Shown here in pieces: positions 46,701-58,494 of a stretch of DNA of 64,000 nucleotides (its first letter is position 1; each line of letters begins with the position of its first letter). The notes below the pieces were generated by a model, which was given only the letters and a program-made list of their open reading frames with translations, had not been told where the DNA came from and made no database searches. The position numbers were made by a program, and so were the translations under genes. This stretch comes from Ianthella basta (Eukaryota > Porifera > Demospongiae > Verongiida > Ianthellidae). The stretch covers positions 700,168 to 764,167 of the forward strand of contig OZ025879.1 of the NCBI GenBank assembly GCA_964019415.1, written 5' to 3'.

Positions 46701-48485
46701 TATATCTTGCCTCATCTTGCTTCATCTTGCTAATTCCTTACCTCATCTTGCAATATCTTGCCTCATTTTGCAATATCTTGCATCATCTTGCAATATCTTG
46801 CCTCATCTTGCTTCATCTTAAGCTATATCTTGCCTCATCTTTCTGAATCTTGCCTCATATTGCAATATCTTGCCTCATCTTGCTTCATCTTGCTATATCT
46901 TGCCTCATCTTGCTTCATCTTGCTATATCTTGCCTCATCTTGCCTCATCTTGCTTCATCTTGCTATATCTTGCTTCATCTTGCTTCATCTTGATATATCT
47001 TTCTTCATCTCGCCTCATCTTGCAATATCTTTCCTCATCTTGCCTCATCTTGCTTCATCTTGCTATATCTTGCCTCATCTTGCTTCATCTTGCTTCATCT
47101 TGCCTCATCTTGCTTCATCTTGCTATATCTAGCCTCATCTTGCTTCATCTTGCCTCATCTTGCAATATCTAGCCTCATCTTGTCTCATCTTGCTTCATCT
47201 TGCAATATCTTGCCTCATCTTGCTTCATCTTGCTATATCTTGCCTCATCTTGCTTCATCTTGCTAATTCCTTACCTCATCTTGCTATATCTTGCTATATC
47301 TTGCCTCATCTTGCAATATCTTGCCTCATTTTGCAATATCTTGCATCATCTTGCAATATCTTGCCTCATCTTGCTTCATCTTAAGCTATATCTTGCCTCA
47401 TCTTTCTGAATCTTGCCTCATATTGCAATATCTTGCCTCATCTTGCTTCATCTTGCTATATCTTGCCTCATCTTGCTTCATCTTGCTATATCTTGCCTCA
47501 TCTTGCCTCATTTTGCTTCATCTTGCAATATCTTGCCTCATCTTGCATCTTGCCTCATCTTGCTTCATCTTGCTATATCTAGCCTCATCTTGCTTCATCT
47601 TGCCTCATCTTGCAATATCTAGCCTCATCTTGCCTCAACTTGCTTCATCTTGCTATATCTTGCCTCATCTTGCTTCATCTTGCTATATCTTGCCTCATCT
47701 TGCTTCATCTTGCTAATTCATTGCCTCATCTTGCTATATCTTGCTATATCTTGCCTCATCTTGCAATATCTTGCCTCATTTTGCAATATCTTGCGTCATC
47801 TTGCAATATCTTGCCTCATCTTGCTTCATCTTAAGCTATATCTTGCCTCATCTTTCTGAATCTTGCCTCATATTGCAATATCTTGCCTCATCTTGCTTCA
47901 TCTTGCTATATCTTGCCTCATCTTGCTTCATCTTGCTATATCTTGCCTCATCTTGCCTCATTTTGCTTCATCTTGCAATATCTTGCCTCATCTTGCATCT
48001 TGCCTCATCTTGCTTCATCTTGCTATATCTAGCCTCATCTTGCTTCATCTTGCCTCATCTTGCAATATCTAGCCTCATCTTGCCTCAACTTGCTTCATCT
48101 TGCTATATCTTGCCTCATCTTGCTTCATCTTGCTATATCTTGCCTCATCTTGCTTCATCTTGCTAATTCATTGCCTCATCTTGCTATATCTTCTATATCT
48201 TGCCTCATCTTGCAATATCTTAAGCTATATCTTGCCTCATCTTTCTGAATCTTGCTATATCTTGCCTGATTTTGCCTCATCTTGCTATATCTTACCTCAT
48301 CTTTCTTCATCTTACTATATCTTGCCTCATCTTGCTTCATCTTGCTATATCTTACCTCATCTTACCTCATCTTGCCTTATCTTGCTTCATCTTGCTATAT
48401 CTTGCCTCATCTTGCCTCATCTTTCTTCATCTTGCTATATCTTGCCTCATCTTGCTTCATCTTGGTATATCTTGCTTCATCTTAT
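40784..48485. repeat. ~7.7-kb decamer satellite (TCATCTTGCC/TATATCTTGC variants)
   Basis: Continuous 10-base tandem repeat with consensus TCATCTTGCY and frequent variants TATATCTTGC, TATTTCTTGC and AATATCTTGC. No + frame contains regular stops, which creates hundreds of codons of apparent Leu/Ile/Ser/Cys-rich frames in all three + frames and Lys/Gln/Asp-rich frames on the minus strand; none is a gene. Higher-order structure is visible: blocks of about 500 bp repeat at 42,350/42,850 and blocks of 450 bp at 47,160/47,610/48,060. The array is interrupted by the N run at 46301-46500. Confidence 0.97.
46301..46500. other. Assembly gap (200 N)
   Basis: Exactly 200 N within the satellite. The true array length is therefore unknown, and the round number suggests a placeholder. 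Confidence 0.98.
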
Positions 48486-48529
48486 TGATCGCAGTGATGT
48501 GATAGAAGATGTGTATATAGTAGTTTTTA

Positions 48530-48623
48530 CATTGCGAAACTAAAATGGCCTGTTAAATCAGCTATGCTATTTGATGGTACCTCCTACTTGGATATATGTG
48601 GTAATTCTAGAGGTAATGCATGC
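48530..48623 (+). rRNA. 18S rRNA fragment (diverged, 5' domain ~nt 80-180)
   Basis: Matches the eukaryotic small-subunit rRNA segment with GTTAAATCAG, ATTTGATGGTACCT, CTACTTGGATA and TGTGGTAATTCTAGAG followed by GTAATGCATGC. Substitutions and small indels relative to the conserved sequence show it is not a functional rRNA. It lies right next to the satellite end. Confidence 0.75.
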
Positions 48624-48732
48624 AGCTAGTCAAGTCTTCTGGAAGAGATGTGGCTTCAAAGCAAAGGAACTTCATCCATGATTACTGTTGAGAATCACAT
48701 GGCATTTCACCTGCAAATGGTTCATTCAAGTT

Positions 48733-48835
48733 ACTGCTCTCCCAACTATTGATGGTAGTGTCAAGGTTGCAACAGGCGACGAGAGAATTAGTGTCTGCTA
48801 TTCACAGCAGTAATGGACAATGAAAGCATTTACCA
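48733..48835 (+). rRNA. 18S rRNA-derived fragment (weaker, ~nt 320-400 region)
   Basis: CCAACTATTGATGGTAGTGT and GGTTGCAACAGGCGACGAGA followed by GAATTAG resemble the small-subunit helix region normally reading CAACTTTCGATGGTAGT and GGTGACGGGGAATTAGG. Divergence is higher than in the other two fragments, so this is the least certain piece. Confidence 0.5.
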
Positions 48836-49010
48836 CTTCTGATTAGCTTTACTTGCAAAGGTGTTCAGGTCGCAATCACTTTCCAGAAGTCTTCTCTTGA
48901 TGCAAGCAGTCAGTTGATGCTTTCTACCTTAATCAAGAGGGCTCTTGTTACTTCTTTTACTAGTGAATGCAAGGCTAGTTGCCCGTCTGTGGAGCTAGGG
49001 AAATACTGTT

Positions 49011-49053
49011 TAACTGGTTGATCCTGCCAGTAATTATATTATCTCATTCCAAG
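49011..49053 (+). rRNA. 18S rRNA 5'-terminal fragment, out of order
   Basis: TAACTGGTTGATCCTGCCAG followed by TAATTATATTATCTCATTCC is the near-universal 5' end of eukaryotic 18S rRNA. It lies downstream of fragments that belong 3' of it, so the rRNA sequence is rearranged and non-functional. Confidence 0.8.
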
Positions 49054-49855
49054 TGTGGGAATACAAGGTAAAATACATACGTATGGGGAAGTGAGAGGGA
49101 CATTGAATTGCACCATTTCTAAAGGTCAGTAGAACAGGAGTATTAGAACAAGACTCCAACAATACTTTGTCTTCAATGACATGCGTACTTCTTGATGTAG
49201 CATAATCACGGTTACCCCTCGTTGTGATATCTTACCTCATCTTGCTATATTTTGCCTCATCTTGCTATATCTTGCCTCATCTTGCTATATCTTGTCTTGT
49301 CGTGCTATACAGACCTTTTTGAATTGCTTTTCCACACCTGTACCAATATTCGGGAAACGCTTGCACAATATTATATGGATTCATACGCAACTTACAGTAT
49401 AATTGCAAATCTAGTGTTAACATAAATTGCGAGCTAGAGATTTTATATAGCAATACGGCTCATGTTTATGTATATACTACGATTTTGATTCCGGTACCCG
49501 GTGCCCAGTGTGGACCCAAAAACATCTGTATCTTGCGTCGTCTTGCTATATCTGTACATCTTGCCTCATCTTACTACTTGGGTGTCTTACTCAATCTTGC
49601 CTATTCTTGCTTATATATCTTGCCTCATCTTGCTGTATTATGTATATCCATGCATGCATGCGGTCAATACCAGCATTTTTTCTGCAAAGAGAAGCATGGA
49701 GAAGGTATAGCTTACATGACTACAAACAGAATGCATGCATCTACATATACATGAGAGACTGATAGTGTTCACGTAAGTTATTGTTTTTCTGTATTGTATA
49801 ATTGGGGCGAGCAAAGCGAAGCCCCTCTCATCTGGGTGGTGCGAAAACCGGAAGT

Positions 49856-50200
49856 TTGGTACGTCGTGGTTGCGCAATAGTTTTTGGTACGTCGTGGTTG
49901 CGCAATAATTTTGGTACGTCGCGGTTGCGCAATACCTTACCTTATATGGTACGTTCGTTGCATTGCGCAATAGTTTGGATTTGTCGCGCTTGCGCAATAG
50001 TTTACCATCTTTGGTACGTAGTTAAGGTCTCTTACGCTTGCTTGCTACAGCCGCCTCTGTGACGGGCTACTTTTGTCTCCTGCACAATTGCTATTACGCA
50101 GTCTCTGGTTGGTACGTAGTTAAGGTCTCTTACACTTGCTTGCTACAGCCACCTCTGTGACGGGGTATTTTAGACTCTTGCACTAGTGCAATTACGCAGT
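49856..50200. repeat. Clustered short tandem repeats (TACGTCG/TTGCGCAATA; 97-bp unit)
   Basis: Five spaced copies of a unit containing TACGTCG and TTGCGCAATA, then two copies of a ~97-base unit beginning GGTACGTAGTTAAGGTCTC and containing GCTTGCTACAGCC and CCTCTGTGACGGG. No coding role apparent. Confidence 0.7.
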
Positions 50201-50417
50201 CTCTGGTGCCAGCTTTCAGTGTACTCTTCTGCTGGACAGGTGACTGTCAGGATAGTGAAGGTGCACTGGCCGGTTTAGCCATACAAGGACTGTATGGGCC
50301 AGGTGGGAGGTGTGCTGTTGCTTTGATAGTTAAGTTATCTTACTCTTGCTGGCTATTATATGGAACTGGGCAATATTTTGCACACCACATCTGCCAGTTC
50401 CTGGCTGTTCAGGTGTA

Positions 50418-50587
50418 CAGTTGATTTCAGAATGACTGGGCAAATGGCAAATGGTGTGATGTCACAGCAAATGGCAATACTAAACAATAGGCGTGACGTT
50501 ATAGCAAGTAGCAAAACTACTAGTGACATCATGCCATTTGGCCGTTCTGCCATTTGCCATTTTCGCCAACCATTCTGAAATCAGCTG
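50418..50587. mobile_element. 170-bp MITE with TA target site (Tc1/mariner-like ends)
   Basis: Inverted ends CAGTTGATTTCAGAATG and CATTCTGAAATCAGCTG, with further inverted similarity inward (AAATGGCAAATGG, TGATGTCAC) for about 60 bases per arm. The element is flanked by TA on both sides (50416-50417, 50588-50589), the target preference of Tc1/mariner elements. No coding sequence. Confidence 0.8.
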
Positions 50588-51049
50588 TAGTCTCCATCAT
50601 ACCCAGACCCCACCCATCTGCCTGCCGACAATATTATTATGACAGAATGGGCTACAACTAATTTCTAACTAAATCCTTGCAATTGTACGCATGTGTGCAT
50701 GTATGTTCTTGCTAATAATAATAAATAAAACCATTGAAGACAAAAATAAAATAAACTTCCCGCTCGCCCCCACAATGCCTTGCATTCGTCTAGTAATCTG
50801 AATCTGTAAAGTTAGACTGGATCCACTTTCAGACCATTTTGTTGGCAATACACCACAGAATGTGGTAGTGGTATCCACCATAAAAGTGATGGTGGATATT
50901 CTCCACCAGCATTGGTGGTTTATGCTATTCACCCTTTTTCCACCAATTTTGGCAGAATATTTCCACTAGTGACGTACATGTAGCTTCTCTCTGTTGCACT
51001 ACAGTTGCCATGCAACTAGCAAACTAGGCTAATGTTTTCAAACTGAAAT

Positions 51050-51509
51050 TTATGAAGCTTGGCTACATAGGGGACAGCACTCAAATGAAGCTTGGCTACA
51101 TAGGGGACAGCACTCAAATGAAGCTTGGCTACATAGAGGACAGCACTCAAATGAAGCTTGGCTACATAGGGGACAGCACTCAAATGAAGCTTGGCTACAT
51201 AGGGGACAGCACTCAAATGAAGCTTGGCTACATAGGGGACAGCACTCAAATGAAGCTTGGCTACGTAGGGGACAGCACTCAAATGAAGCTTGGCTACGTA
51301 GGGGACAGCACTCAAATGAAGCTTGGCTACGTAGGGGACAGCACTCAAATGAAGCTTGGCTACATAGGGGACAGCACTCAAATGAAGCTTGGCTACATAG
51401 GGGACAGCACTCATGAAGCTTGGCTACATAGGGGACAGCACTCAAATGAAGCTTGGCTACATAGGGGGCAGCACTCAAATGAAGCTTGGCTACATAGGGG
51501 ACAGCACTC
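51050..51509. repeat. 33-bp minisatellite, about 14 copies
   Basis: A 33-base unit containing ATGAAGCTTGGCTACATAGG is repeated about 14 times with only a few single-base variants (CATAGG/CGTAGG) and one 2-base deletion near 51412. The unit is a multiple of three, so it yields an 11-residue periodic frame (MKLGYIGDSTQ) on + and periodic Cys-rich frames on minus; the deletion shifts frame, arguing against coding. Confidence 0.93.
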
Positions 51510-51626
51510 AGTGCATTAAGGCTATCATTAGACAACATTAACTTTGCTAATGTTAGCTATAACCTTCTGAAGATGCACATATTATATTTGGCAACTAATC
51601 TAAACTCCTAAGTGAGCAAATTAAAG

Positions 51627-52084
51627 GCTGAGAATCATGCATTTCAAACTTGCAATTATTAATTGCAGTATGACGTCACATTTAATTCCCTGGGGGTGTT
51701 TAAATCCCTGGGGGGCCTAAATCCCTGGGGGTGCCTAAATCCCTGTTATTATCCCTAAAGATTATGCATTTCCATTGCAAGCAATTGCAACTGCAATTGC
51801 ATTAAAAGTTACATAAACTGGTAGTTCATCTTCAAATTTAGCAGTGCTTCAAGTTCTTTTGGAAGCATGCAATGACATCTTAGTGGCAATTGTTTGTATA
51901 TATCACTGGCTATAGCATAATGCACTGTGTAGCTTGTGTGTATGCACACACCCACACACACAGCCTGCAGTACATGGGTTCACCACTTCATCCACACTGG
52001 AGAGATCTAGATATATAGCAATGCCAATCTTAGCTCAGCACTATGCAGGAGTGTACATTTGTATACTGTATATGTACACCAGCA
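51627..52084. repeat. Right copy of ~450-bp direct repeat
   Basis: Near-identical partner of 38139-38592. From here the sequence continues as a normal family 1 3' block to about 53,150, as if the array resumed after an insertion. Confidence 0.8.
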
Positions 52085-53175
52085 CCTGCTAAATTTAGCT
52101 ACATACATCATAATATATACAGAACAGACAGGACTTATGTGCATCCCTAGTTTACTCCCATGCATGTCAAGAAAGGGCTACAGAAGCACAGCTCCATAGG
52201 CCCAGCATGAGTCAGTGTAACAGGCAAGTATCACACTAGCTTCTATAATCAACACACAATTCCTTAATTCTTGTAAACAGATTGCTGTTTAAGTGTTGTT
52301 TGCGATAGATGTGTTCTTCTTTCATATTTGAACAACTGCCCATGACTGTAGAGAGCCTTTACATTCAAGGTATACTGGAGAATAGAGAACACAGAGATTG
52401 AGTTAGTCAATTCTGTTGGTACAGAGCCTTATGAACTGTGCAGTGTGGTAGGTGCACATGCAGACAAAGATATGAGATGATTGCTGTGTGTAGCAGTCAA
52501 TATTTAAAGAATCAGGAGTGCAATCATAACTGGAGTATGATAGAGGAAACTACAGTCCAGAGATTGATAGCGAATGTGTGTAGTTAAGAATACAATCTGT
52601 GTCACTGCACACACAGGGAGAGATCATGTGTAGCCAAGTCAATTCTGTTATTATCCCTAAGTAGCTACATCCACCATGTGATCACTAATCATTATGGCCT
52701 CCCCTCTCAAAAGGTAGGCCGGTAGTGGTGTGTGTGGGCTGCTTCCCAGAGCATCACTCCTTATATGGTAGTCTGGGAGCCCTGTGGCCAAGAGGTATAC
52801 ATTAGTGAAGCCTCCCAACCGGCATGCCTTGGCTGAGATAGGCATGATGAGCTACACAGGGCCAGGTCTTCCATCCACATACGAGGCAGGCTTCACAAAG
52901 TGATGTCAGGTCACAGGCAGCACATCCCAAGGCACTCCCTGAATCCCCTCGGGTTAACGTTGTTTCACTCAGTTGTCATCACTGGTCTTAGAAAGTGGAA
53001 CTGTTCTGATTTTCATAACTTCCTTAAAATGTTCACACAAATGTTCACACAAGATCCCCCATTACCTCATTGCCCTCTAAAGCCTTTTACATTCAGTACA
53101 CACACCTTCCTGGCACTTCCCTGGGAATTACCTAATTGTACTGCCAGTGTGTGTGTGTATGTATGTGTGTGTGTG

Positions 53176-53223
<48 letters not shown>

Positions 53224-54421
53224 TGTGTGAAGAAGTGGTCCAGCTGAGAGTAGCCATGTCGCTGTTAAAGGACCTCGGCTATAGTTACATACCAGTGGAC
53301 AAGGAGTACTGAAGTGCATGTGTGTGCATGTGTGTGTGAGCACATGTTTGCACGTGTGTGTACATTTGAATGTGTGTGCATGTTTGTGTGTGTCTGTGTG
53401 TGTCTGTGTGTGTCTGTGGTAGCCCAGGAGAATGCAGTGTGTGTACACACCATGAAATATTGTCATTGACAAGTTTGTAACTAGCGATGAATGCTAGCAT
53501 AATTGCATGCAATTGATCCAGTTACTGCTGACAGGCTGTGTGGGCAATGATGGTGTTGGATGGGTGCTCTCCACTCTCTGATTGAGCAGCCATGCTCCAG
53601 TTACCGTGGACGGCTTACTGCTGTGTGCAGTGGCCCAAAGCACTAATTACATCAGAGGCTGTGGGCAGCTGGGCAGCCTGTGTAACAAGGATAGCCTGGT
53701 GTGTGTTTTGGGTCAGCGCTTTGAGTCGGTTGTGTGAAAGGGTCATCACTACTGGCAGCTCTGAGGCTGTACAACTGTGTGTGTGTGTGTAGTGCATACA
53801 AATGCTATTGTCCACACCATTCCTCATATGATTAGTGTTACCTGTAAAAGAGAGTACTGTGCCTTTTTAAAAGCTGCGAAGAGGAGTCAAGGGAGTAAGG
53901 AGGGTTCTGTGTCCTACTAAACAATCTAGAGAGAGCACTGGCCCTCTTAGTTTTTGAATTTTCTTCCTTAGTTGGATTGTACAGTGACACATCTGCATTC
54001 TGGAATAATTTGGGACAGTTTGGTGCAGATCCAAGTGTCCTCATTAGAGAGGTGTCTTTATTTCAGAGGTAGTTTGTACATGTCTCTATGTACACGTGTA
54101 CACACACACGCACACACACATGCACATGCACACACACGCACACACACACGCACACACACACACACACGGTTAAACTTGTTCCCAGGAAGTACAACAAATC
54201 TCACACTCGCTGATTTCTCCCCTGCATGTGTGACATCACACTGCACACCCTTGGCTTTACAACACCTGTGTCCTTGTGAGGTGTAGGGATTGCTGTAGTA
54301 TTACATTAACCAGTCGGTAGTGGTATTCAATTAGCCTCAGAAGCCCTCTATGATTCCTTAGAAATGTTACCCATTAAAATTGTTTCTGTTTGTGTAGGTT
54401 GTGACAGGACGAAGTGGTGGA
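52085..54421. other. 3' block remainder and upstream region of gene G
   Basis: 52,085-53,140 matches 4,995-6,095 (family 1 3' block). 53,143-53,229 is a GT then GTGC microsatellite; 53,316-53,415 is TG-rich; 54,100-54,167 is a CA-rich tract. 53,430-54,360 is unique here and shows no supportable gene. The usual family 2 gene and module spacer are absent before gene G. Confidence 0.55.
53143..53229. repeat. (GT)n(GTGC)n microsatellite
   Basis: GT tract followed by repeated GCGT tetranucleotides. Confidence 0.9.
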
Positions 54422-56824
54422 ATGGAGTGTGTGGTTGTGTTGTGTCTGTTGTCAGGTAAGTGGTGACCTGTGTAGTGGTGTGGGTGTGGCTGGGTGAACA
54501 GACACTGAGTGATATCCACCTCTTTCCTCTTCAGCCTTTGGTGTGCTTGTGGAAGGACAGGGCTACTTTGTACAACCAAATGAAACCAACCACAACCTTC
54601 CTCTTGATCCATATGAAGCAGTACAGTCTTTTGTTCTGTTCTGTATTTATAATGAAAGTGGAGCTACACCTACCTACATGTATAGAAAGAATGGAGTTTC
54701 CATTTCTCCTCGTCTGCTTCCTAATCAAGGAATAATTATAGAAGTTCCCAATGGAGACTACACCCCATCTGTGGAGGGCACCTACACATGCAGTGTAACT
54801 GTAAATGGAACGAATAGAGGATCAAGAGACACTATTGTCAGCTTACCAGGTATGTTCTGTACATGCAACATGTATGTATCTCATATATTGAACAGTCAGG
54901 GAGTGGCTATATATCAGTTGGAACTTGAATTATGTATGTGTTATGCTGGTGCACGCACACTTAAATTTATATGAAGCTCTTGCCCTTCCCCCCTCCCCTG
55001 AACTCAGTGTTGTTCTCAGTTGATGTGGCCACTGCAGCAGTAACTGCAGGAGAGACAGTGTCAGTGAACTGCAGTCAGACAGGATACATCAGAACAGACT
55101 GGAGCTGGTGGAGGAATGGATCTGACATCACATCAAATATGAGCAAGAGAGTGTACACTGAGCAGTTGACAAGGACCAATTTGAGACCAGTGATGGGTAC
55201 CGTTCCCAACCACCAGAGTCTCTTCCTCCACTTGCGATATGCACGTGTGATGGACAATGGAGTGTACAGATGTGTCACGCAGGAAGGCACACAGCCAGTT
55301 GCACAGACAGTCACTGTGGATGTGCAGCCACCAGGTGGGACACCTTACTGTATGGCAACTTATTACTAAGTTGAAATCAGCCATAGTTATAAGGACATCA
55401 TACCATGTAAGGCTAGCTATCCATTGTGATCTGTATGCACCATGCACTCTCTGTAAATGTTCCTCCTACTGCTTTCCTCGCAGCCAATGTCAGGTTCAGT
55501 GATAATGGCACTGTGAGCTATGAGGTGCCTCTGCCCTTTGAGAACAACACTGTGTCCTACACTGACTTCCTCTACAATGGCAGTGAGGACAGTGGGATGC
55601 TGAGGAGAGGAAGGGGTCAGCTGGTGGATGGGGTGAAGGGGACGGCGACACTGGACACAAATGAGGGGAGGTTCCCGTGGGTGGGGTGGAGCACACCCCT
55701 TGAGGAGATCATCTTTGACTTCGGTAGCCCCCATCAGTTTGGCTCTGTCTCAGTGCATGCTTACTTCAACAGCTTGGGAGTGAGATGGTTTAGTACTATT
55801 GAGGTGGCCATCTCTCAAAACATGGAACAGTGGAATGCATTCTCCCGACAACTAAATGACCTTCGTGGCCCACAGAATGTTATGGTGCCGACTGTGATGA
55901 CTGCCGGCAGTACTGTAGAAGGTCGTTATGTTCGTCTTCGCTTTGACAACTTCCAAGGCTCAGGGCTAATGCTCATCAGTGAGGTGTCCTTTGACAGTAC
56001 AGCTGGTGAGTTTCTTAACAGCCTAATAGCTACTCAAAAATGCAGCTTACTTCCACATCCTGACCCACTCTGCTGTGTTTGCTTGCTCCTTCACAGCACC
56101 TCCACCCAGTGCACCAGTGAGCATTGATGGCCTTCTGGTAGGAGTCATTGTTGCAATTGCTGCTCTGATTGTTGTAATCATCACTGCATCTATCACTATC
56201 TCTTGCATCATACAGAAGAGAAGGGTGTCAACCAGGGCACCAAGGTGAGCTACACACCAACTGCACAGTCTGTACCCATGTACACAGTGCATGCAATAAC
56301 CAAGGTGACTGGTGTCATGAACCCAGCCCTAGTGTAATGACAAACGTCTACTCTGGCAGAAGACTGTGGTAAGTGGCTATTGCACAATCGTCCTTTGATT
56401 ATTGCTATGGGTATATGCACTGCATGTATAAAGGGAACCAGGTTACCGCTTCACATCAATCATGCAGAGATGTGTGGTATGCAACTGAATGTAGCAGAGA
56501 TCTGCAATTGTACACATGGGTAGCGTAAATAGAATATGCATGCTTGCGGCATTATGTTCAGCCCATTGCTCTCCTCTCAGAGGTGAAGGCTCTGCAGAGG
56601 ACTACAGCTATCCTTATAATCACAACAATCCTCCAACTGAGATGGTCAATAATCCAGCTTATGTTACCATGGAAGCAGGCCAGATTGTGAGGTCCCAAAA
56701 TGATGAAGGCAATGTGATGGACCATGACTATGCAACAATTGGCATGGAAGGGGACAATACAGAAGCTAGTGCACTAAGTGATGAGGACACACTGCAGAGT
56801 ACCTCTGAGCCTTCATACATATGA
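54422..56824 (+). CDS. Family 1 receptor G: most divergent first Ig domain
   Basis: Exons 54422-54455, 54535-54849, 55008-55334, 55484-56005, 56097-56244, 56581-56824; 529 residues. Introns GT-AG; donor after exon 2 is GTATGT. Exon 2 (first Ig domain) is distinct from all other copies in its middle (FVQPNETNHN, then TPTYMYRKNGVSISPRLLP), whereas exons 4-6 are nearly uniform. Exon 3 has WWRNGSD in place of WRRNG. The linker starts APPPSAPVSIDG, and the TM is followed by IIQKRR. The tail has [25 protein letters not shown] and ends EPSYI. Intact by every criterion I can apply. It stands alone, without a family 2 gene upstream. Confidence 0.87.
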
Positions 56825-58494
56825 AGGTGCTGATTTTGTTCACAGGGTGCCCAGAACTGTCAACCTCTATAGCTAATAAACATATGTAGACTACAGATAG
56901 AGTATTGCAGTGCATATGTTTGTAGTTGCACAGGATATGTACAAATAGCAATATACTGTATGTACAATTGTTATGGACTATTGGCTGAAAATGGTGGATG
57001 AAACTGATTTGGTTCACTTACTGCAGTGTTGTTTCCTTTGATGAGAGCTCTAGGGAGTCCTTATCCTGTGTTGAGTATACAGATACAAAGAGTACATTAA
57101 TAGCACATCTTGTTCTGTCTGTACTGACCTATGTGGACAATTCCCATTGATGACAAAGTCATTGCTTCTATAATGTGTAACTATACTACCAAGCTTTTCT
57201 GTTTCTGCATGCACATGTGTTGTGTGAAGGATTAGTTGATAATGGCCCATCTGGTCAGGTGGAGTCTGTAAACTTACTTCAAGCAGAGAACACTTGATGC
57301 AAATGTGTAAGCTTATATAACTATATACCCTGATCATGTCACCCATTATCCCACACTCACTTAATTGGCACTATATTGCTCTTTAGCTTACAGTTGGCAA
57401 CAGCTACTTGTACCATGCATGGGAGTGTAGTAGCTACCTTTTGCTTGTATACGCAATTCTTCCAATGAGATATTCTCCTCATTTGCCTCTTCCACTACCT
57501 CCTCTTTGCACATACCTACTTCTGGTACCTCCTGCTGTGGTTGACCATTTCTATGCAGTAGCACAACTAAATCCCATCTCATTCCCATGCACCTCTCCTC
57601 ACACACCACTTGACCATCATGGCCACATATACTCTTCTGCTCTTCCTTTCTTATTCGTTCTTATACCTTGCCCAGAATCTGCTTTGGTTCTGTCCGAAGT
57701 CGTTGCAGAGGGACTCACCAAGCTTGACCCATTCCTCATTTTTGGTCTTAATTACTGCTCCTCTCACTTCCCCCTGCACCCAAATGTAGCTACTCATCTC
57801 TTGATGCTGATGTCTGCATCTGGATCTATCTTGCATTGATATGCTACCTTCTTCCTCTTCACAGCTGCTGTGACATCCCCATTCACCACCTTTGTTCTCT
57901 TTACCACCCTGAAACCTCTACCTCCCACACAGTTTCAGCTGACACACCCTTGAACTCCCCCATGCTCTTTCAATGCCCTCCTATTTGATGTTGTGGTTCA
58001 TACATTAAGTGCCCCTGTGTAACCCAAACCTCATCTTTCATTTCAATCAGCCTTTCACTCCTTACCTACGTATCAGCTCCTTTCTCTTCTCTTGGTTTAG
58101 CTCCCAGCAGTGTTCACCTTCATCATCACTTACAGGTGATGGTCGCTGCCTTGCAATTTCTACTCCCCGGATCACTCTCACATCATGTACCTACCTCATT
58201 AGTTCACCTCTCACCAAAACATATAGTCTATGGTCTGTATTCCTCACCCTGCATGGGCATGGGCATTTCCATGCATGTATGTGAACTTGTGAATCCGCTT
58301 GTGTTTGAAATAGGAGGCTATTTCCCAGAGATATAGGAAAGCTTCTTCCCTCTACAGAATATGCATCAACCAATCGATACAGGTGCATTGCACTTCAAAC
58401 AGTGCTGCTAATTAGTCTAACATGTGTGCGTGGGTGTGTGCAGCACATACAATGTAATTCTCTGTTAGATGCTAGTCAACTTCCCAGTGTTTAG
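56825..58494. other. 3' flank of gene G and region before ankyrin exons
   Basis: 56,825-57,310 is family 1 3' block. 57,390-58,390 is different in composition, with a minus-strand LINE-like remnant. Earlier exons of the ankyrin-type gene may lie in this interval or the gene may begin left of it, but I could not place any. Confidence 0.45.
57390..57960 (-). mobile_element. Decayed LINE-like retroelement remnant
   Basis: On the minus strand, frames broken by stops read WVQGEVRGAVIKTKNEEWV-KLGESL...FWARY and EVPEVGMCKEEVVEEANEEN, which has the feel of the linker between endonuclease and reverse transcriptase in RTE/CR1-type LINEs. No catalytic motif is visible, and there are many stops and frameshifts. 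The call rests on pattern resemblance only. Confidence 0.35.

Larger units (their letters stand above)
49054..51049. other. Region between rRNA remnants and 33-bp minisatellite
   Basis: About 2 kb without a supportable gene. It contains satellite outliers (49227-49305 and 49533-49635), a group of short repeats of GGTACGTCG-GTTGCGCAATA type (49856-50005), two ~97-bp repeats starting GGTACGTAGTTAAGGTCTC (about 50013 and 50110), and the MITE at 50418-50587. Confidence 0.6.

Noticed and set aside
40784..48543. Long Leu/Ile/Ser/Cys-rich reading frames in all + frames, and Lys/Gln/Asp-rich frames on minus
   Set aside because: They are automatic translations of a stop-free 10-base repeat; three overlapping frames are equally open and no start context, splice sites or domain is present.
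51050..51509. CRISPR-like array (regular 33-bp repeats)
   Set aside because: There are no spacers, units are contiguous, and the genome is eukaryotic.
57408..57839. + strand 143-codon frame before the ankyrin-type gene
   Set aside because: No domain or splice support; the minus strand shows a better LINE-like pattern, and the + frame looks like its shadow.
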